DNA from: Mesorhizobium qingshengii
GTDB lineage: Bacteria > Pseudomonadota > Alphaproteobacteria > Rhizobiales > Rhizobiaceae
Direction: 5' to 3'
Length of the DNA stretch: 64,000 nt
Assembly: GCF_027563465.1 (NCBI RefSeq)
Contig: NZ_JAPFQA010000001.1
Location: 558,001-622,000, forward strand
A model generated the notes under the pieces. It made no database searches. It was not told the DNA's origin and saw only the letters and a program-made list of their open reading frames with translations. This document shows, one piece after another, positions 32,014 through 42,699 of the stretch. The translations under genes were made by a program, and so were the position numbers. How positions within the stretch are numbered: position 1 is the stretch's first letter; every line of letters starts with the position of its first letter.

Positions 32014-32799
32014 ATGGTTAGCATTCCCGAACGGCAGACGTCGAAGGCGGCCGGATGGTCGCGGCGCACCGCCGCCTTTTCAGCAGTGTTGTTGCTGACC
32101 GTCTTCATCGGCCATCGCTTCGACCTTGTCGAAACACCTGTTTTCCTGTGGGTACTGGGCATTGTCGCGCTGCTGGCGGCCCTGGCACTCCTGTTTGCCG
32201 GATTTGCCTTTTCGAGGCTGTGGAACTTCGGCGACCGCGGTGGTCGCGACCTGACGGTCGGCGTCCTGCTGGCGCTGCTCGTGCTCACGCCCTATGGCGT
32301 TGCCGCCTACTGGGCGACAATCTATCCGCCGCTCAGGGATATCTCGACGGATTTGGACGATCCGCCGGCGCTCGATGTCAGCGATCGGACCAAGGACATG
32401 AACGTGCTCTCCCCGTCCACCCCCGGCGAACAGCGGCTGCAGACCGAGAGCTATCCACTGGTCAGCGGGCGCAGCTACAATCTGCCATTCGACACTATCG
32501 TGGATGCTGTCGAAACCGTGCTCGATCGGCGCGATTGGGATCTTACCGAACCCTATCCCGATGTCAGCGGGCAAAGCGAGGTGACGATTGCCGCGACAGC
32601 CAAGGGTTTTGTCCTCGGTCTTCCCGCCGACGTGGCGATCCGCGTGACCGACGACGGTGATTCCATCATCGTCGACATGCGGTCGGCTTCCCGCTACGGC
32701 CGCTACGATCTCGGCGACAATGCCGCGCGCATCACCGATTTCCTCGCGGAACTAGACCAGGAAGTCGCCGGTCAGGTCGGCGCGGCTCCGGCCGAATAG
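32014..32799 (+). CDS. DUF1499 family membrane protein
   Basis: A 261-residue protein with three hydrophobic segments (about 20-35, 44-66, 80-102), followed by a soluble domain of the DUF1499 type. Landmarks are the FDTIVDAVETVLDRRDWDL region and the closing signature VDMRSASRYGRYDLGDNAARI. The domain is predicted to lie outside the membrane. Function is unknown. The gene is convergent with the MBL-fold hydrolase gene (14 bases between stops). Confidence 0.82.
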   Translation: MVSIPERQTSKAAGWSRRTAAFSAVLLLTVFIGHRFDLVETPVFLWVLGIVALLAALALLFAGFAFSRLWNFGDRGGRDLTVGVLLALLVLTPYGVAAYWATIYPPLRDISTDLDDPPALDVSDRTKDMNVLSPSTPGEQRLQTESYPLVSGRSYNLPFDTIVDAVETVLDRRDWDLTEPYPDVSGQSEVTIAATAKGFVLGLPADVAIRVTDDGDSIIVDMRSASRYGRYDLGDNAARITDFLAELDQEVAGQVGAAPAE

Positions 32800-32813
32800 G
32801 CATCGGTAGATGT

Positions 32814-33722
32814 CTATGTGGCGGGTGTGAAAATGCCGTCGATGGCCGGGGCGGCATCTGTCGAGACCATGCCGCGCGCCACCAGATCCTCCAGATGGGC
32901 AAGCACCGACAATCCGGCAGCGCCATGCAGCCGCGGGTCGGTATCCCTGTAGATCGCCTTGACCATGTCCGCGATCGTCCGGTCGCCGGCTCTGACCCGC
33001 TCCAGGATGGCTCGCTCGCGCATCTTGCGATGCGTCTTCAATCCGCGCATGAAACCGCGCGGTGCCGTCACCGGTCCGCCGTGGCCAGGCAATAGCAAGC
33101 GGTCACCGCGCTCGATCAGCCGATCCAGCGAGGCCATGTAGTCAGCCATCGCCCCGTCCGGCGGCGCGACGATGGAGGTCGCCCACGCCATGACATGATC
33201 GGCCGAAAACAGGATGCCGGTTCCTTCCAGCGCGAATGCCGCGTGATTGACGGTGTGGCCCGGGGTCAGAACAGCCCTTATCGACCAGCCGTCGCCGTCG
33301 ACCAGCCCGCCGTCGGGAAGTGCGATATCGGGAGCGAAAGCAGTGTCGGCGCTGGCGTCGAGCGCGTTGGTCTCGCCGATATGCAAGGGTCTTGCAGGGC
33401 GGTGCGGGCCTTCTGCCAGCACGACGGCGCCGGTGCGCTCTTTCAGCCGGGCCGCCAGAGGGGAGTGGTCGCGATGCGTGTGGCTGATGAAGATATGGCT
33501 GACCGGCCTGCCTGCGATCACGTCGAGCAGGGTCCGCAGATGCGTCTCGTCGTCCGGCCCCGGATCGATCACCGCCAGCGTATCGCGGCCAACGATGTAA
33601 CTGTTGGTACCGTGAAAGGTGAAGGGGCTTGGATTTCGGGCCGTGATGCGTAGGACGTCCGGCGCGACGCTCACTCCCTGGCCGTAGGCGGGATCGAAGC
33701 CGGTGTCGAATTTGAGAGCCAT
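32814..33722 (-). CDS. MBL-fold metallohydrolase (LACTB2-like)
   Basis: A 302-residue metallo-beta-lactamase-fold hydrolase. The zinc motif is SHTHRDHS (H-x-H-x-D-H). Further metal ligands are in TPGHTVNH and the HVMAWATSIV segment. The C-terminal winged region (ILERVRAGDRTIADMVKAIY) resembles human LACTB2 and its bacterial relatives, which act on RNA or thioesters. I start at 33722 (MALKFDTGF); the longer upstream frame overlaps bioY on the other strand and is not family-like. The substrate is not predictable. Confidence 0.9.
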   Translation of the reverse strand: MALKFDTGFDPAYGQGVSVAPDVLRITARNPSPFTFHGTNSYIVGRDTLAVIDPGPDDETHLRTLLDVIAGRPVSHIFISHTHRDHSPLAARLKERTGAVVLAEGPHRPARPLHIGETNALDASADTAFAPDIALPDGGLVDGDGWSIRAVLTPGHTVNHAAFALEGTGILFSADHVMAWATSIVAPPDGAMADYMASLDRLIERGDRLLLPGHGGPVTAPRGFMRGLKTHRKMRERAILERVRAGDRTIADMVKAIYRDTDPRLHGAAGLSVLAHLEDLVARGMVSTDAAPAIDGIFTPAT

Positions 33723-33840
33723 GGCGGATCGCTGCTTTGTTTCAGGAAACGGCAAAACCGATTGCCGCATAACACGCAAGCCAATATAGGAGAACGCGAG
33801 GCCGCGAATACAAGATGGCGGCAATCGGATGGGGAATATC

Positions 33841-34431
33841 ATGGCAATTGCAACTACGATGCGTCCGCTTGTGTCTCTGGCTTTGCCCGAAAGCGGCACG
33901 TCGCGGCTGGCGACGCAGCTTTTCCTCGCGATCGCCGGTACGCTGGTGCTGACCTTGTCCGCCAAGACCAAGGTGATGCTCGGGCCGGTCGACATTTCGA
34001 TGCAGACGCTGGCTGTGCTCCTGATTGCCGCCGCCTTCGGCATGCGTCTCGGCGTCGCCACCGTGCTGCTCTATATGGCGGAGGGCGCGATGGGCTTCCC
34101 GGTCTTCCAGAGCACCCCGGAAAAGGGCATCGGCGTTGCTTACATGCTCGGCTCGACTGGCGGCTATCTTGCCGGCTTTGTGGTCATGGCGGCGATCGTC
34201 GGCTGGGCCGCCGATCGGGGCTGGGATCGCCATCCGATCAAGCTCTTCAACGCGATGCTGGTTGCCGAAGTCGTCATGATGGCAATGGGCTTTGCCTGGT
34301 TGGCGCTGCTGATCGGCCCCGAAAAGTCTTGGCAGTTCGGCGTCGTGCCGTTCATCGTCGGCGACCTGATCAAGATTGCCCTTGCGGCCAGCCTGGTGCC
34401 GGCCGTGTGGTCGTTGCTGAAGCGCTCCTGA
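33841..34431 (+). CDS. bioY: Biotin transporter BioY (S component)
   Basis: A 196-residue integral membrane protein with about six hydrophobic segments, the substrate-binding component of biotin ECF transporters. Family features are TLSAKTKVMLGPVDISMQTLAVLL, the GAMGFPVF segment and the GGYLAGFVV motif, with a C-terminal DLIKIALAA stretch. GGGGA lies six bases before ATG 33841; an ATG at 33829 is the alternative. No bioM/bioN genes are adjacent. I did not find a BioR-type operator upstream. Confidence 0.93.
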   Translation: MAIATTMRPLVSLALPESGTSRLATQLFLAIAGTLVLTLSAKTKVMLGPVDISMQTLAVLLIAAAFGMRLGVATVLLYMAEGAMGFPVFQSTPEKGIGVAYMLGSTGGYLAGFVVMAAIVGWAADRGWDRHPIKLFNAMLVAEVVMMAMGFAWLALLIGPEKSWQFGVVPFIVGDLIKIALAASLVPAVWSLLKRS

Positions 34432-34513
34432 GGTCTGCAAGAAGCAGGAAGCCAGGTGTGTCATATGACATTGGGGGGCTGTTCCCCAGGAATGTCGCGG
34501 ACGGACGCTTCCA

Positions 34514-35539
34514 ATGAAAGTTCTGGTCACCGGCGCTGCTGGATTTATCGGTTACCATGTGGCCAAGCGCCTGCTCGAGCGCGGTGACGAGGTTGTCGGT
34601 ATCGACAGCATCAACAGCTACTACGATCCGCAGCTCAAGCGGGCGAGGCTGCGGCTGCTGGAGGAGGCGAACCGCAAGGCCAGCCCCGGCTATCATTTCA
34701 TCCACGGCAATCTCGCCGACAAAAGCGTGGTCGACGGCTGCTTTGCCGACCACGCATTCGACCGGGTGATCCATCTCGCCGCCCAGGCCGGGGTTCGCTA
34801 CAGCCTGGAAAACCCGCATGCCTATGTCGAAAGCAACATCGTCGCCTACACGAACATGCTCGAGGCTTGCCGCGGCAGCGGCGTTGCACACCTGACCTAT
34901 GCCAGCACTTCGAGCGTCTACGGCGCCAACACCGACATGCCGTTTTCCGAGCATCGACCGGCCGACCACCCGCTGCAATTCTACGCCGCGACCAAGCGCG
35001 CCAACGAGCTGATGGCGCACAGCTACAGCCACCTGTTCGGGCTGCCGACGACCGGGCTTCGCTTCTTTACCGTGTATGGCCCCTGGGGGCGCCCGGACAT
35101 GGCGCTTTTCCTGTTCACCAGGAGCATCCTTGCCGGCGAGCCGATCAAGCTGTTCAACAACGGCAATCACACGCGGGATTTCACCTATATCGACGATATC
35201 GCCGAAGGCGTCATCCGGGCCAGCGACAACCCGGCCGCCCGCAACTCCGCCTGGGACTCCAGCCATCCGGACCCGGCGACGAGCAGCGCGCCCTGGCGCA
35301 TCTTCAACATCGGCAACAACAATCCGGTGAAGCTGACCGCCTATGTCGAGGCGCTGGAAAATGCGCTTGGCCGCAAAGCCGTCATCGAGCTGTTGCCGCT
35401 GCAGGCGGGCGACCTGCTCGATACGTTCGCCGACACGTCGGCGCTGGATCAGGCGGTCGGCTACCGCCCTGCCACGACGGTGCGCGAGGGGGTAGGGCGG
35501 TTCGTCGACTGGTACCAGACATATTATGGGCGGGGATAG
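34514..35539 (+). CDS. UDP-glucuronate 4-epimerase (LpsL/CapI type)
   Basis: A 341-residue extended SDR enzyme. NAD binding is [10 protein letters not shown] at 7-16. The substrate-orienting stretch is [17 protein letters not shown], the serine is in STSSVYG, and YAATKRANE gives the YxxxK pair. These features and [15 protein letters not shown] mark the UDP-GlcA/UDP-GalA 4-epimerases (LpsL of Sinorhizobium, CapI elsewhere). The enzyme would make UDP-galacturonic acid for LPS core or O-chain. It is the first gene of the polysaccharide locus on this strand and lies 219 bases before rfbA. Confidence 0.92.
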   Translation: MKVLVTGAAGFIGYHVAKRLLERGDEVVGIDSINSYYDPQLKRARLRLLEEANRKASPGYHFIHGNLADKSVVDGCFADHAFDRVIHLAAQAGVRYSLENPHAYVESNIVAYTNMLEACRGSGVAHLTYASTSSVYGANTDMPFSEHRPADHPLQFYAATKRANELMAHSYSHLFGLPTTGLRFFTVYGPWGRPDMALFLFTRSILAGEPIKLFNNGNHTRDFTYIDDIAEGVIRASDNPAARNSAWDSSHPDPATSSAPWRIFNIGNNNPVKLTAYVEALENALGRKAVIELLPLQAGDLLDTFADTSALDQAVGYRPATTVREGVGRFVDWYQTYYGRG

Positions 35540-35684
35540 CGAAGGGCACGTCCTTGCGCGAAACTGCTGGTGAGTTAGTGTCAGTCCTGTGAAGTCTGTT
35601 CGCGCTCCAAGTATTTGCATAGACACTTGCCGCCTGGGATGGCTTTCTGTTGGACATGGTCAGGTCGTTTGTCGAGTGCGTCGA

Positions 35685-35713
35685 TTGACAAGCCGTTGCA
35701 TGAAACCTAAGCA
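35685..35713 (+). promoter_or_regulatory. Possible sigma-70 promoter upstream of rfbA
   Basis: A perfect -35 hexamer TTGACA (35685-35690) is followed after 17 bases by TAAGCA, a weak -10. It lies about 45 bases before the rfbA start, in a 219-base gap that otherwise shows no gene. Confidence 0.3.
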
Positions 35714-35758
35714 CGGGCAGTCAAGGCCGGGGGGCTTCGGCATGTCGAGGAGAGCTTC

Positions 35759-36640
35759 TTGAAAGGAATTGTCCTTGCTGGAGGCAGTGGAACGCGTCTT
35801 TATCCACTAACATTAGCAGTCTCTAAGCAAATTCTCCCGATATACGACAAGCCGATGATCTATTATCCGCTGAGCGTTTTGATGCTTGCGGGAATCCGCG
35901 AGATTCTGATCATTTCGACGCCGCGTGATCTGCCCACATTCCACCAGTTACTCGGCGACGGATCGGAGTTCGGGCTCGACCTGTCCTATGCCGAGCAGCC
36001 GCATCCCAATGGTCTTGCCGAAGCCTTCATCATCGGCCGCGACTTCATCGGCAAGGACAGCGTGTCGATGATTCTGGGCGACAATATCTATTTCGGCGAC
36101 GGGTTGTCGCAGCTTTGCCGCAGCGCTGCGTCGCGTGAAACCGGCGCTTCGGTGTTCGCCTACCATGTCGAGGATCCCGAACGCTACGGCGTGGTGTCCT
36201 TCGACAAGGTCACCGGAACCGCGTTGACGATCGAGGAAAAGCCGCAGAAGCCGAAATCCAACTGGGCAGTCACTGGCCTGTATTTCTATGACAATGACGT
36301 CGTCGACATCGCTCCGACCATCCGGCCCTCGGCGCGCGGCGAGCTGGAGATCACGGCGCTCAACAACGTCTATCTCGATCGCGGCCTGCTGCATGTGCAC
36401 CGGCTGGGGCGCGGCTATGCCTGGCTCGACACCGGCACGCATGACAGCTTGCACGAAGCCTCCTCCTTTGTGCGCACGATCGAGCACCGCCAGGGCATCA
36501 AGGTCGCCTGCCCGGAGGAAATCGCCTTCGAACAGGGCTGGCTGACGGCCGATGAGGTGCTGCAGCGCGCAACCCGCCTGGGCAAGAACGAGTACGCCGC
36601 CTATCTGCGCCGGCGTGTGGTCGATCTTTCGGAGGGTTAG
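35759..36640 (+). CDS. rfbA: Glucose-1-phosphate thymidylyltransferase
   Basis: RmlA/RfbA joins dTTP and glucose-1-phosphate to give dTDP-glucose, the first step of dTDP-rhamnose and of dTDP-4-keto-6-deoxyglucose-derived amino sugars. The protein has 293 residues. The pyrophosphorylase signature [11 protein letters not shown] is at the N-terminus, with [17 protein letters not shown] and the [10 protein letters not shown] loop. The start codon is TTG, preceded by GAGGAGAG with correct spacing. It begins a run of four overlapping or closely spaced genes, rfbA-rfbC-rfbB-rfbD. Confidence 0.96.
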   Translation: MKGIVLAGGSGTRLYPLTLAVSKQILPIYDKPMIYYPLSVLMLAGIREILIISTPRDLPTFHQLLGDGSEFGLDLSYAEQPHPNGLAEAFIIGRDFIGKDSVSMILGDNIYFGDGLSQLCRSAASRETGASVFAYHVEDPERYGVVSFDKVTGTALTIEEKPQKPKSNWAVTGLYFYDNDVVDIAPTIRPSARGELEITALNNVYLDRGLLHVHRLGRGYAWLDTGTHDSLHEASSFVRTIEHRQGIKVACPEEIAFEQGWLTADEVLQRATRLGKNEYAAYLRRRVVDLSEG

Positions 36641-36642
36641 GC

Positions 36643-37194
36643 GTGGAGGTGAGGCCCCTTGGCATCGACGGCGTGCTGGAAATCGTTCCGAAGCGGCATG
36701 GTGACGCGCGCGGGTTCTTTATCGAAACCTACAATGCCGAGCGTTTTTCGCAGGCCGGCATCGACTTGCGTTTCGTGCAGGACAACCATTCCTATTCCGC
36801 CGCCGCCGGCGTCTTGCGCGGGCTCCATTATCAGCTTGCGCCGCGCGCCCAGGACAAGCTGGTGCGCGTCATCCGTGGCAGCATCCTCGACGTCGCGGTC
36901 GACATTCGCCGTGGCTCGAAGACCTTTGGAAAATGGGTCGCCCTCGAACTGTCGGCCGACAGGGGCAACCAGATTCTGGTGCCAAAGGGCTTCGCGCACG
37001 GCTTCGTGACGCTCGTGCCCGACACCGAGGTCCTGTACAAGGTCACCGACACCTATTCGCCCGAGCATGACCGGTCGATCCGTTTCGACGATCCCGCCAT
37101 CGGCATCGAATGGCCGTCGATGGCTGGCGGGTTCCAGCTTTCGGACAAGGACCTCAAGGCGCCGCTGCTCGCCGCCGCCGAGGTGTTTGCCTGA
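36643..37194 (+). CDS. rfbC: dTDP-4-dehydrorhamnose 3,5-epimerase
   Basis: RmlC epimerises C3 and C5 of dTDP-4-keto-6-deoxyglucose. The 183-residue cupin protein has the family landmarks [33 protein letters not shown] with the catalytic histidine, [16 protein letters not shown], and [11 protein letters not shown]. The start codon is GTG, two bases after the rfbA stop. It is the step that commits the keto sugar to rhamnose. Confidence 0.96.
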   Translation: MEVRPLGIDGVLEIVPKRHGDARGFFIETYNAERFSQAGIDLRFVQDNHSYSAAAGVLRGLHYQLAPRAQDKLVRVIRGSILDVAVDIRRGSKTFGKWVALELSADRGNQILVPKGFAHGFVTLVPDTEVLYKVTDTYSPEHDRSIRFDDPAIGIEWPSMAGGFQLSDKDLKAPLLAAAEVFA

Positions 37195-37228
37195 TGGGTG
37201 TTGCCAATGGGTGCGTGAGGACAGCAGC

Positions 37229-38299
37229 ATGAATTTCCTGGTGACAGGCGGTGCCGGCTTCATCGGTTCGGCGGTGTGCCGGCATCTGTGCGCCAACCCG
37301 GCCTATCGGGTGACCAATCTCGACAAGCTCACCTATGCGGGCAACCTGGCCTCCCTGCGGCCGGTCGAGAATGCGCACAACTACCGCTTCGCCCATGCCG
37401 ACATCTGTGACGAGAGGGCGGTGCTCGACATACTGCGCCGCGACGATATCGACATCGTCATGAACCTCGCCGCCGAGAGCCATGTAGACCGCTCGATCGA
37501 CGGGCCAGGCGCCTTCATCGAGACCAACATCGTCGGCACCTACCGCATCCTCAATGCCGCGCTGGAATACTGGCGCGGCCTGCCCGAGGACAGCAAGAGC
37601 CGCTTCCGCTTCCATCACGTCTCGACCGATGAGGTGTTCGGCGATCTGCCTTTCGATGGCGGCATGTTCGTCGAGGAAACGCCTTACGCACCGTCGTCGC
37701 CCTATTCCGCGTCGAAGGCGGCCTCGGACCATCTGGTGCGGGCCTGGCACGAGACCTATGGCCTGCCGGTCGTGCTTTCCAATTGCTCGAACAATTACGG
37801 CCCCTATCATTTTCCCGAAAAGCTGATCCCGCTCGTCATCCTCAACGCGCTCGACGAAAAAACCCTGCCGGTCTATGGCGCCGGCGCCAATGTGCGCGAC
37901 TGGCTGTTCGTCGAGGACCATGCGCGCGCGCTGGAACTGGTTGCCACCAGGGGCAGGCCGGGCGAGAGCTACAATGTCGGCGGCAATTCGGAGCGGACAA
38001 ATTTGAGCGTCGTCGAGACGATCTGCGACCTGCTCGACACCAGGCGTCCGCGGGCCGGCGGCAAGAGCTATCGCGACCTGATCTCGTTCGTCACCGACCG
38101 CCCCGGTCATGATCGCCGCTATGCCATCGACGCATCGAAGATAGGGCGGGACCTCGGCTGGGCGCCGAGCGAGAACTTCGACAGCGGCCTGGCGAGAACC
38201 GTGGACTGGTTCCTGGACAACAAATGGTGGTGGGGGCCGATCCGCGAACAGCGCTATGCCGGTGAACGGTTGGGCGAAGCGCGCAAGGAGGGGGTGTGA
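37229..38299 (+). CDS. rfbB: dTDP-glucose 4,6-dehydratase
   Basis: RmlB makes dTDP-4-keto-6-deoxyglucose, the branch point to rhamnose and to 3-amino-3,6-dideoxy sugars. The protein is 356 residues. NAD binding is TGGAGFIGS near the start. [19 protein letters not shown] with the catalytic Asp-Glu, and [15 protein letters not shown] with YxxxK are all present. ATG 37229 is the family start; the frame upstream overlaps rfbC. Its product is probably shared with the sugar aminotransferase and ketoisomerase genes at 48.6-51.6 kb. Confidence 0.96.
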   Translation: MNFLVTGGAGFIGSAVCRHLCANPAYRVTNLDKLTYAGNLASLRPVENAHNYRFAHADICDERAVLDILRRDDIDIVMNLAAESHVDRSIDGPGAFIETNIVGTYRILNAALEYWRGLPEDSKSRFRFHHVSTDEVFGDLPFDGGMFVEETPYAPSSPYSASKAASDHLVRAWHETYGLPVVLSNCSNNYGPYHFPEKLIPLVILNALDEKTLPVYGAGANVRDWLFVEDHARALELVATRGRPGESYNVGGNSERTNLSVVETICDLLDTRRPRAGGKSYRDLISFVTDRPGHDRRYAIDASKIGRDLGWAPSENFDSGLARTVDWFLDNKWWWGPIREQRYAGERLGEARKEGV

Positions 38300-39204
38300 G
38301 GCTCGTTGTCACCGGACGCGAGGGCCAGGTCGCGGCAAGCCTGCTCGAGGCCGGCCAAGGGCGTGCCGGCCTGGAGATCATCGCCATTGGCCGGCCGGAG
38401 CTCGACCTGGCAAGACCCGACACCGTCATCGACGCCATTGTGGCCGCGCAGCCGGATATGGTCGTGTCGGCCGCCGCCTACACGGCGGTGGACCAGGCCG
38501 AAGATGAGCCTGATCTGGCATTCGCGGTGAACGCAACCGGCGCCGGCAAGGTGGCGCAAGCAGCAGCGCGGCTCGGCGTTCCCGTCATCCATTTGTCGAC
38601 CGACTATGTTTTCGACGGCTCGAAGGACAGCGCCTACGTCGAGACCGACGCGACCGCGCCGCTCGGCGTCTACGGCGCCTCCAAGCTCGCCGGCGAACAG
38701 GCGGTGGCGGCAGCCAACCCGCGCCATCTGATCCTGCGCACGGCATGGGTCTACAGCCCGTTCGGCAGGAATTTCGTCAAGACCATGTTGCGGCTTGCCG
38801 CCGACCGGGACGAGATCGCGGTGGTGGCCGACCAATGGGGAAATCCCACCTCCGCGCTCGATATCGCCGACGCGATCCTGCATGCGGCCGCGATGCTGCA
38901 TGGCGACAAGCGCTTCGGTGCCTTTGGCATCTATCATCTGGTCGGCACGGGCGAGACCAACTGGAGCGGCTTTGCCCGTCATATCCTCGACACAAGCCAG
39001 GCTTTTGATGGTCCTTGGGCGCGGGTACGGGACATTGCCACGATGGACTACCCGACCAAGGCGCGCCGCCCCGCCAGTTCCCGGCTTTCGAGCGCGAAAT
39101 TCGCCTCCACCTTCGGCTGGACGGCGCCGGAGTGGCGGCAGTCGACGGAAAAGGTGGTGCGACGTCTTCTTATCGGCGGGACGAGACTGGCAGTGACTGC
39201 ATGA
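38296..39204 (+). CDS. rfbD: dTDP-4-dehydrorhamnose reductase
   Basis: RmlD reduces the last intermediate to dTDP-L-rhamnose. The protein has 302 residues. Landmarks are [11 protein letters not shown] (dinucleotide binding), [24 protein letters not shown] and [12 protein letters not shown] with YxxxK. The GTG start overlaps the rfbB stop (GTGA), and the stop overlaps the next gene's ATG (ATGA), so translation is coupled along the operon. Confidence 0.96.
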   Translation: MRLVVTGREGQVAASLLEAGQGRAGLEIIAIGRPELDLARPDTVIDAIVAAQPDMVVSAAAYTAVDQAEDEPDLAFAVNATGAGKVAQAAARLGVPVIHLSTDYVFDGSKDSAYVETDATAPLGVYGASKLAGEQAVAAANPRHLILRTAWVYSPFGRNFVKTMLRLAADRDEIAVVADQWGNPTSALDIADAILHAAAMLHGDKRFGAFGIYHLVGTGETNWSGFARHILDTSQAFDGPWARVRDIATMDYPTKARRPASSRLSSAKFASTFGWTAPEWRQSTEKVVRRLLIGGTRLAVTA

Positions 39205-42200
39205 ACAAGCATCCGTCCCCCGAGAATATCCGTGATGCGAAACCTGGGCCGCAGGCCATTGGCGAGGCGGCGCCGAAGAAGCGGGCCAAGACGAAAGCCG
39301 CGCGGCCTGGAGAGCGCGGCCTTTCGCTTCGTGACCTGTACAACGCGCATAGCGGCAAAGTGTCGGACAAATGGTCTATCTATCTGGACACATATGACCA
39401 TATTTTTTCCGAGTATCGGAACAAGCCGGTTCGAATCCTGGAAATTGGAGTTCAGAACGGCGGTTCGCTGGAGATCTGGCGACGATATTTCGCCAGTGCG
39501 GAGCTTGTGCTCGGCTGCGATATCAATACGGCTTGCGGTAATCTGGTTTTTGACGATGAGAAGATTGCGGTCGTCATCGGTGACGCCAATACCGATGAGA
39601 CGGAGCGAAATATCCTCGCGATGTCTGAAAAATTCGACATCATAATTGATGATGGATCGCACCTGTCGTCGGACATAATACGGTCTTTCGCTCGCTATTT
39701 CCCTCATCTTTCCGAAGGGGGAATGTACATAGCTGAAGATTTGCATTGCAGTTACTGGGGGGAATTCGAGGGCGGCCTCTACGATCCTCTTTCCTCCATG
39801 TCGTTCTTCAAGCGCCTGCTCGATGTGGTCAACCATGAGCACTGGGGACTGGACCGCCATCGAGTCGATGCTTTGGCCACTTTCGCCGAACAGAACAAGA
39901 TCGCCTTCGAGGAAGCCTCCCTCGCGTCGGTCCATTCCATCGAGTTCCTGAACTCGCTCTGCGTTGTGACGAAGCGGGCAACTCGGGAAAATGTTCTGGG
40001 GCCTCGCAGTGTGCATGGCCGGATCGCGCTCGCCGACGGGAGCGTGGTTCCTCTCGACGGCACGGAGAACAAGGCAGCAGATCAAACCGGAAATCCATGG
40101 TCGTTGAGGTCGGTGACCATGGAAGAGGAAATTGAAACCAACTGGAAATTGGCGGTACGCAAGGAAGCGCGCATCGAGGCTTTTTCCGGCGAACTGGTCG
40201 AAATACGCGAGCGAATCAGAAATCGCGACAACGAGATCGCTGCGTTGAAGATCGAGTGCGAGCAAGTCCGCGCGGTCACGCAAGCGCTGGAACTAGCCAA
40301 CACGAATCTCGCAGTGCTTGAACATAGGGTGGGGGATTTAAATCGCGAAATCGAATTGATTCACAGCAGCCGGATCTGGCGCTATAGATCGTTCCTGCGA
40401 CGAGTTGCGTCGTTTCCGAATGCGGCGACTTTATATGCCGGACGGACCATCGCGTTGCGCGCACTCCATCATTTGGAAGGCGTGCCGTCAGGCAAGCGAG
40501 CCACGGAGTGGACAATAAAGGGTGATGATCCGCAGTTCGAACTCCTCTGGCGGGGCTCCCAGCCGTTGCCTGCCGGGCACTACCGGCTCAGCGTGTATGT
40601 GCCGGCCGAAGCGGAGGCGTTGACTGACGCGCGCCTTTATGTCGACAGCGGCAGGGGGTACAGTGAAGTCGAACGGATCGATCTGCGTTTTCGTTCGAAC
40701 GGCAAAGGTCTCGCCGCTGCGACCTTCCTGCTTAGCCTAGAAACCTCGAAACTTCGTTTCGATCCAAGCGACCGTTCCCCTCAGATCACGATCGGCCGCG
40801 TCCGTTTGCGTCGGCTGGCACGGGTTGAATATTATGCTTGCCTCATCGGGAGAATCCTCGCTCGCCACCTGAAAAGCCCTGATTCACTAGGACGGTCTGC
40901 CGCGCGTGCCGTAAAACTCTTGAGACAAAGCGGCCCCCGGGGATTTTTAGCGACACTCCGATCAGCTGAGGCGCGAGGCGCTCTGGGCAGCGTTAGTTAT
41001 GAAGGGTGGATTGCGCTTCATGACACGCCGACGGAGGACGACATTGCGGACCTTCGCCACCGCCTGGCCGAGCTTAAGGTGAAGCCCCTCATTTCGGTGC
41101 TCATGCCAGTCTACAATACGCCAGAGAGACTCCTGCGGGAAGCGATCGACAGCGTCCGCGCCCAAATCTACGAGAACTGGGAACTGTGCATTGCGGACGA
41201 CTGCTCGACGGAGCCGCATGTGCGGCGCGTTTTGAACGAATATGTGAAACGCGATTCTCGTATCAAGGTCGTCTTGCGCGACAAGAACGGCCATATCTCG
41301 CAGGCATCCAATTCTGCGCTGGAGATTGTCACTGGCGAGTGGGTTGCGATGCTTGACCACGACGATATTCTCCGCCCGCACGCGCTGGCCGAGATCGTGC
41401 TGGAAGTCGACCGCCATCCTGACGCCGAACTGATCTACAGTGATGAAGACAAGATCGATTCGGAAGGCAGGCGTTATGATCCCTGCTTCAAGCCGGATTT
41501 CTCGCGGGAGCTTTTCCGGTCACAGAATTATCTGAACCATCTGACCGCACACCGGGCGGAAAATATCCGCGCCGTCGGCGGCTGGCGAACCGGCTTCGAG
41601 GGCAGCCAGGACTATGACCTCAATCTGCGCGTCATCGAGCGCATTGCCCCTAAGAGAATTCGGCACATTCCGAAGGTGCTCTATCATTGGCGGGCGGTGG
41701 AAGGCTCGACGGCGCTTGACGGTTCTCAAAAGAACTACGCCTATATTGCTGGATTGCGGGCGCTGGAAGAACACGTCGAGCGCATGGGTATTCCGGCGAG
41801 AGCCGAGGAAGCTCCCGGCATACCCTGTTACCGTCTTCGATTTTTCGTGCCCGAGCCTCAGCCGCTTGTGAGCCTTATCATCCCAACGCGTGACAAGGTC
41901 GAACTCTTGCGCCACTGCTTGGAGTCAATTCGCGAAAAGACAACCTACAGGAACTACGAGATTCTGGTGGTCGATAACGGCTCGGTGGAAAAGGAAACCC
42001 TTGCCTATTTCAGCGAGCTGAAGAAAGCGAAGAATGCCCGTGTGCTCCGTTACGCCAAGCCGTTCAATTATTCCGCGATCAACAATTTCGCCGTAGGGAA
42101 AGCGAAGGGGTCGATCATCGGCCTCGTCAACAACGACATCGAAGTGATCTCGCCGGACTGGCTGACGGAAATGGTCTCCTGGGCCGTTCAGCCGGATGTG

Positions 42201-42683
42201 GGCTGCGTCGGCGCAAAGCTCTACTATGCCAATGATACAATTCAGCATGGCGGCGTGATTGTTGGCTTGGGCGGCGTCGCAAATCACTCGCACAAGCATT
42301 TCCCGCGCCATCATCCAGGGTATTTTTGCAGGCTGAAGGTTCTGCAGAATCTCTCCGCTGTCACGGCAGCCTGTCTCCTGATCCGCAAAAACTTGTTCAA
42401 AGAAGTCGGCGGTCTCAACGAGGTCGACCTGACGGTCGCCTTCAACGATGTGGATCTTTGTCTGAAGGTACAGGAAGCCGGATATTCAAATGTCTGGACA
42501 CCCTATGCCGAGCTTTACCACCTTGAAAGTATCTCTCGCGGCGCTGAGGATGCTCCGGAAAAAATGGCGCGTTTCAACAGTGAAATTGCGTATATGCAAA
42601 GACGATGGAAAAAGATCATCGAGCGTGACCCTTTCTATTCGCCGAACTTGACAAAAGCGCGCGAAGATTTCTCGCTAGGCTGA
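39201..42683 (+). CDS. Multidomain methyltransferase / coiled coil / double GT2 glycosyltransferase
   Basis: A 1160-residue fusion. Residues about 60-270 form a SAM-dependent methyltransferase of the macrocin O-methyltransferase type (ILEIGVQNGGSLEIW near 75, IIDDGSHLSSD near 148, AEDLHCSYW near 178). A coiled coil of roughly 80 residues follows (about 305-385), ending in the SSRIWRYRSFLRR motif often seen next to surface-glycan GTs. A probable beta-rich segment covers about 430-550. The first GT2 domain starts near 630 (LISVLMPVYN, with DHDD near 719). The second GT2 domain starts near 888 (LVSLIIPTRD, with NNDIE near 977). It should transfer two sugars and methylate one during O-chain synthesis in the cytoplasm. 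The start overlaps the rfbD stop. Confidence 0.9.
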   Translation: MNKHPSPENIRDAKPGPQAIGEAAPKKRAKTKAARPGERGLSLRDLYNAHSGKVSDKWSIYLDTYDHIFSEYRNKPVRILEIGVQNGGSLEIWRRYFASAELVLGCDINTACGNLVFDDEKIAVVIGDANTDETERNILAMSEKFDIIIDDGSHLSSDIIRSFARYFPHLSEGGMYIAEDLHCSYWGEFEGGLYDPLSSMSFFKRLLDVVNHEHWGLDRHRVDALATFAEQNKIAFEEASLASVHSIEFLNSLCVVTKRATRENVLGPRSVHGRIALADGSVVPLDGTENKAADQTGNPWSLRSVTMEEEIETNWKLAVRKEARIEAFSGELVEIRERIRNRDNEIAALKIECEQVRAVTQALELANTNLAVLEHRVGDLNREIELIHSSRIWRYRSFLRRVASFPNAATLYAGRTIALRALHHLEGVPSGKRATEWTIKGDDPQFELLWRGSQPLPAGHYRLSVYVPAEAEALTDARLYVDSGRGYSEVERIDLRFRSNGKGLAAATFLLSLETSKLRFDPSDRSPQITIGRVRLRRLARVEYYACLIGRILARHLKSPDSLGRSAARAVKLLRQSGPRGFLATLRSAEARGALGSVSYEGWIALHDTPTEDDIADLRHRLAELKVKPLISVLMPVYNTPERLLREAIDSVRAQIYENWELCIADDCSTEPHVRRVLNEYVKRDSRIKVVLRDKNGHISQASNSALEIVTGEWVAMLDHDDILRPHALAEIVLEVDRHPDAELIYSDEDKIDSEGRRYDPCFKPDFSRELFRSQNYLNHLTAHRAENIRAVGGWRTGFEGSQDYDLNLRVIERIAPKRIRHIPKVLYHWRAVEGSTALDGSQKNYAYIAGLRALEEHVERMGIPARAEEAPGIPCYRLRFFVPEPQPLVSLIIPTRDKVELLRHCLESIREKTTYRNYEILVVDNGSVEKETLAYFSELKKAKNARVLRYAKPFNYSAINNFAVGKAKGSIIGLVNNDIEVISPDWLTEMVSWAVQPDVGCVGAKLYYANDTIQHGGVIVGLGGVANHSHKHFPRHHPGYFCRLKVLQNLSAVTAACLLIRKNLFKEVGGLNEVDLTVAFNDVDLCLKVQEAGYSNVWTPYAELYHLESISRGAEDAPEKMARFNSEIAYMQRRWKKIIERDPFYSPNLTKAREDFSLG

Positions 42684-42699
42684 TACCGGAAAAATAGCG

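Noticed and set aside
33723..33840. Possible BioR operator before bioY
   Set aside because: No TTATNNATAA-type palindrome was found in this interval.
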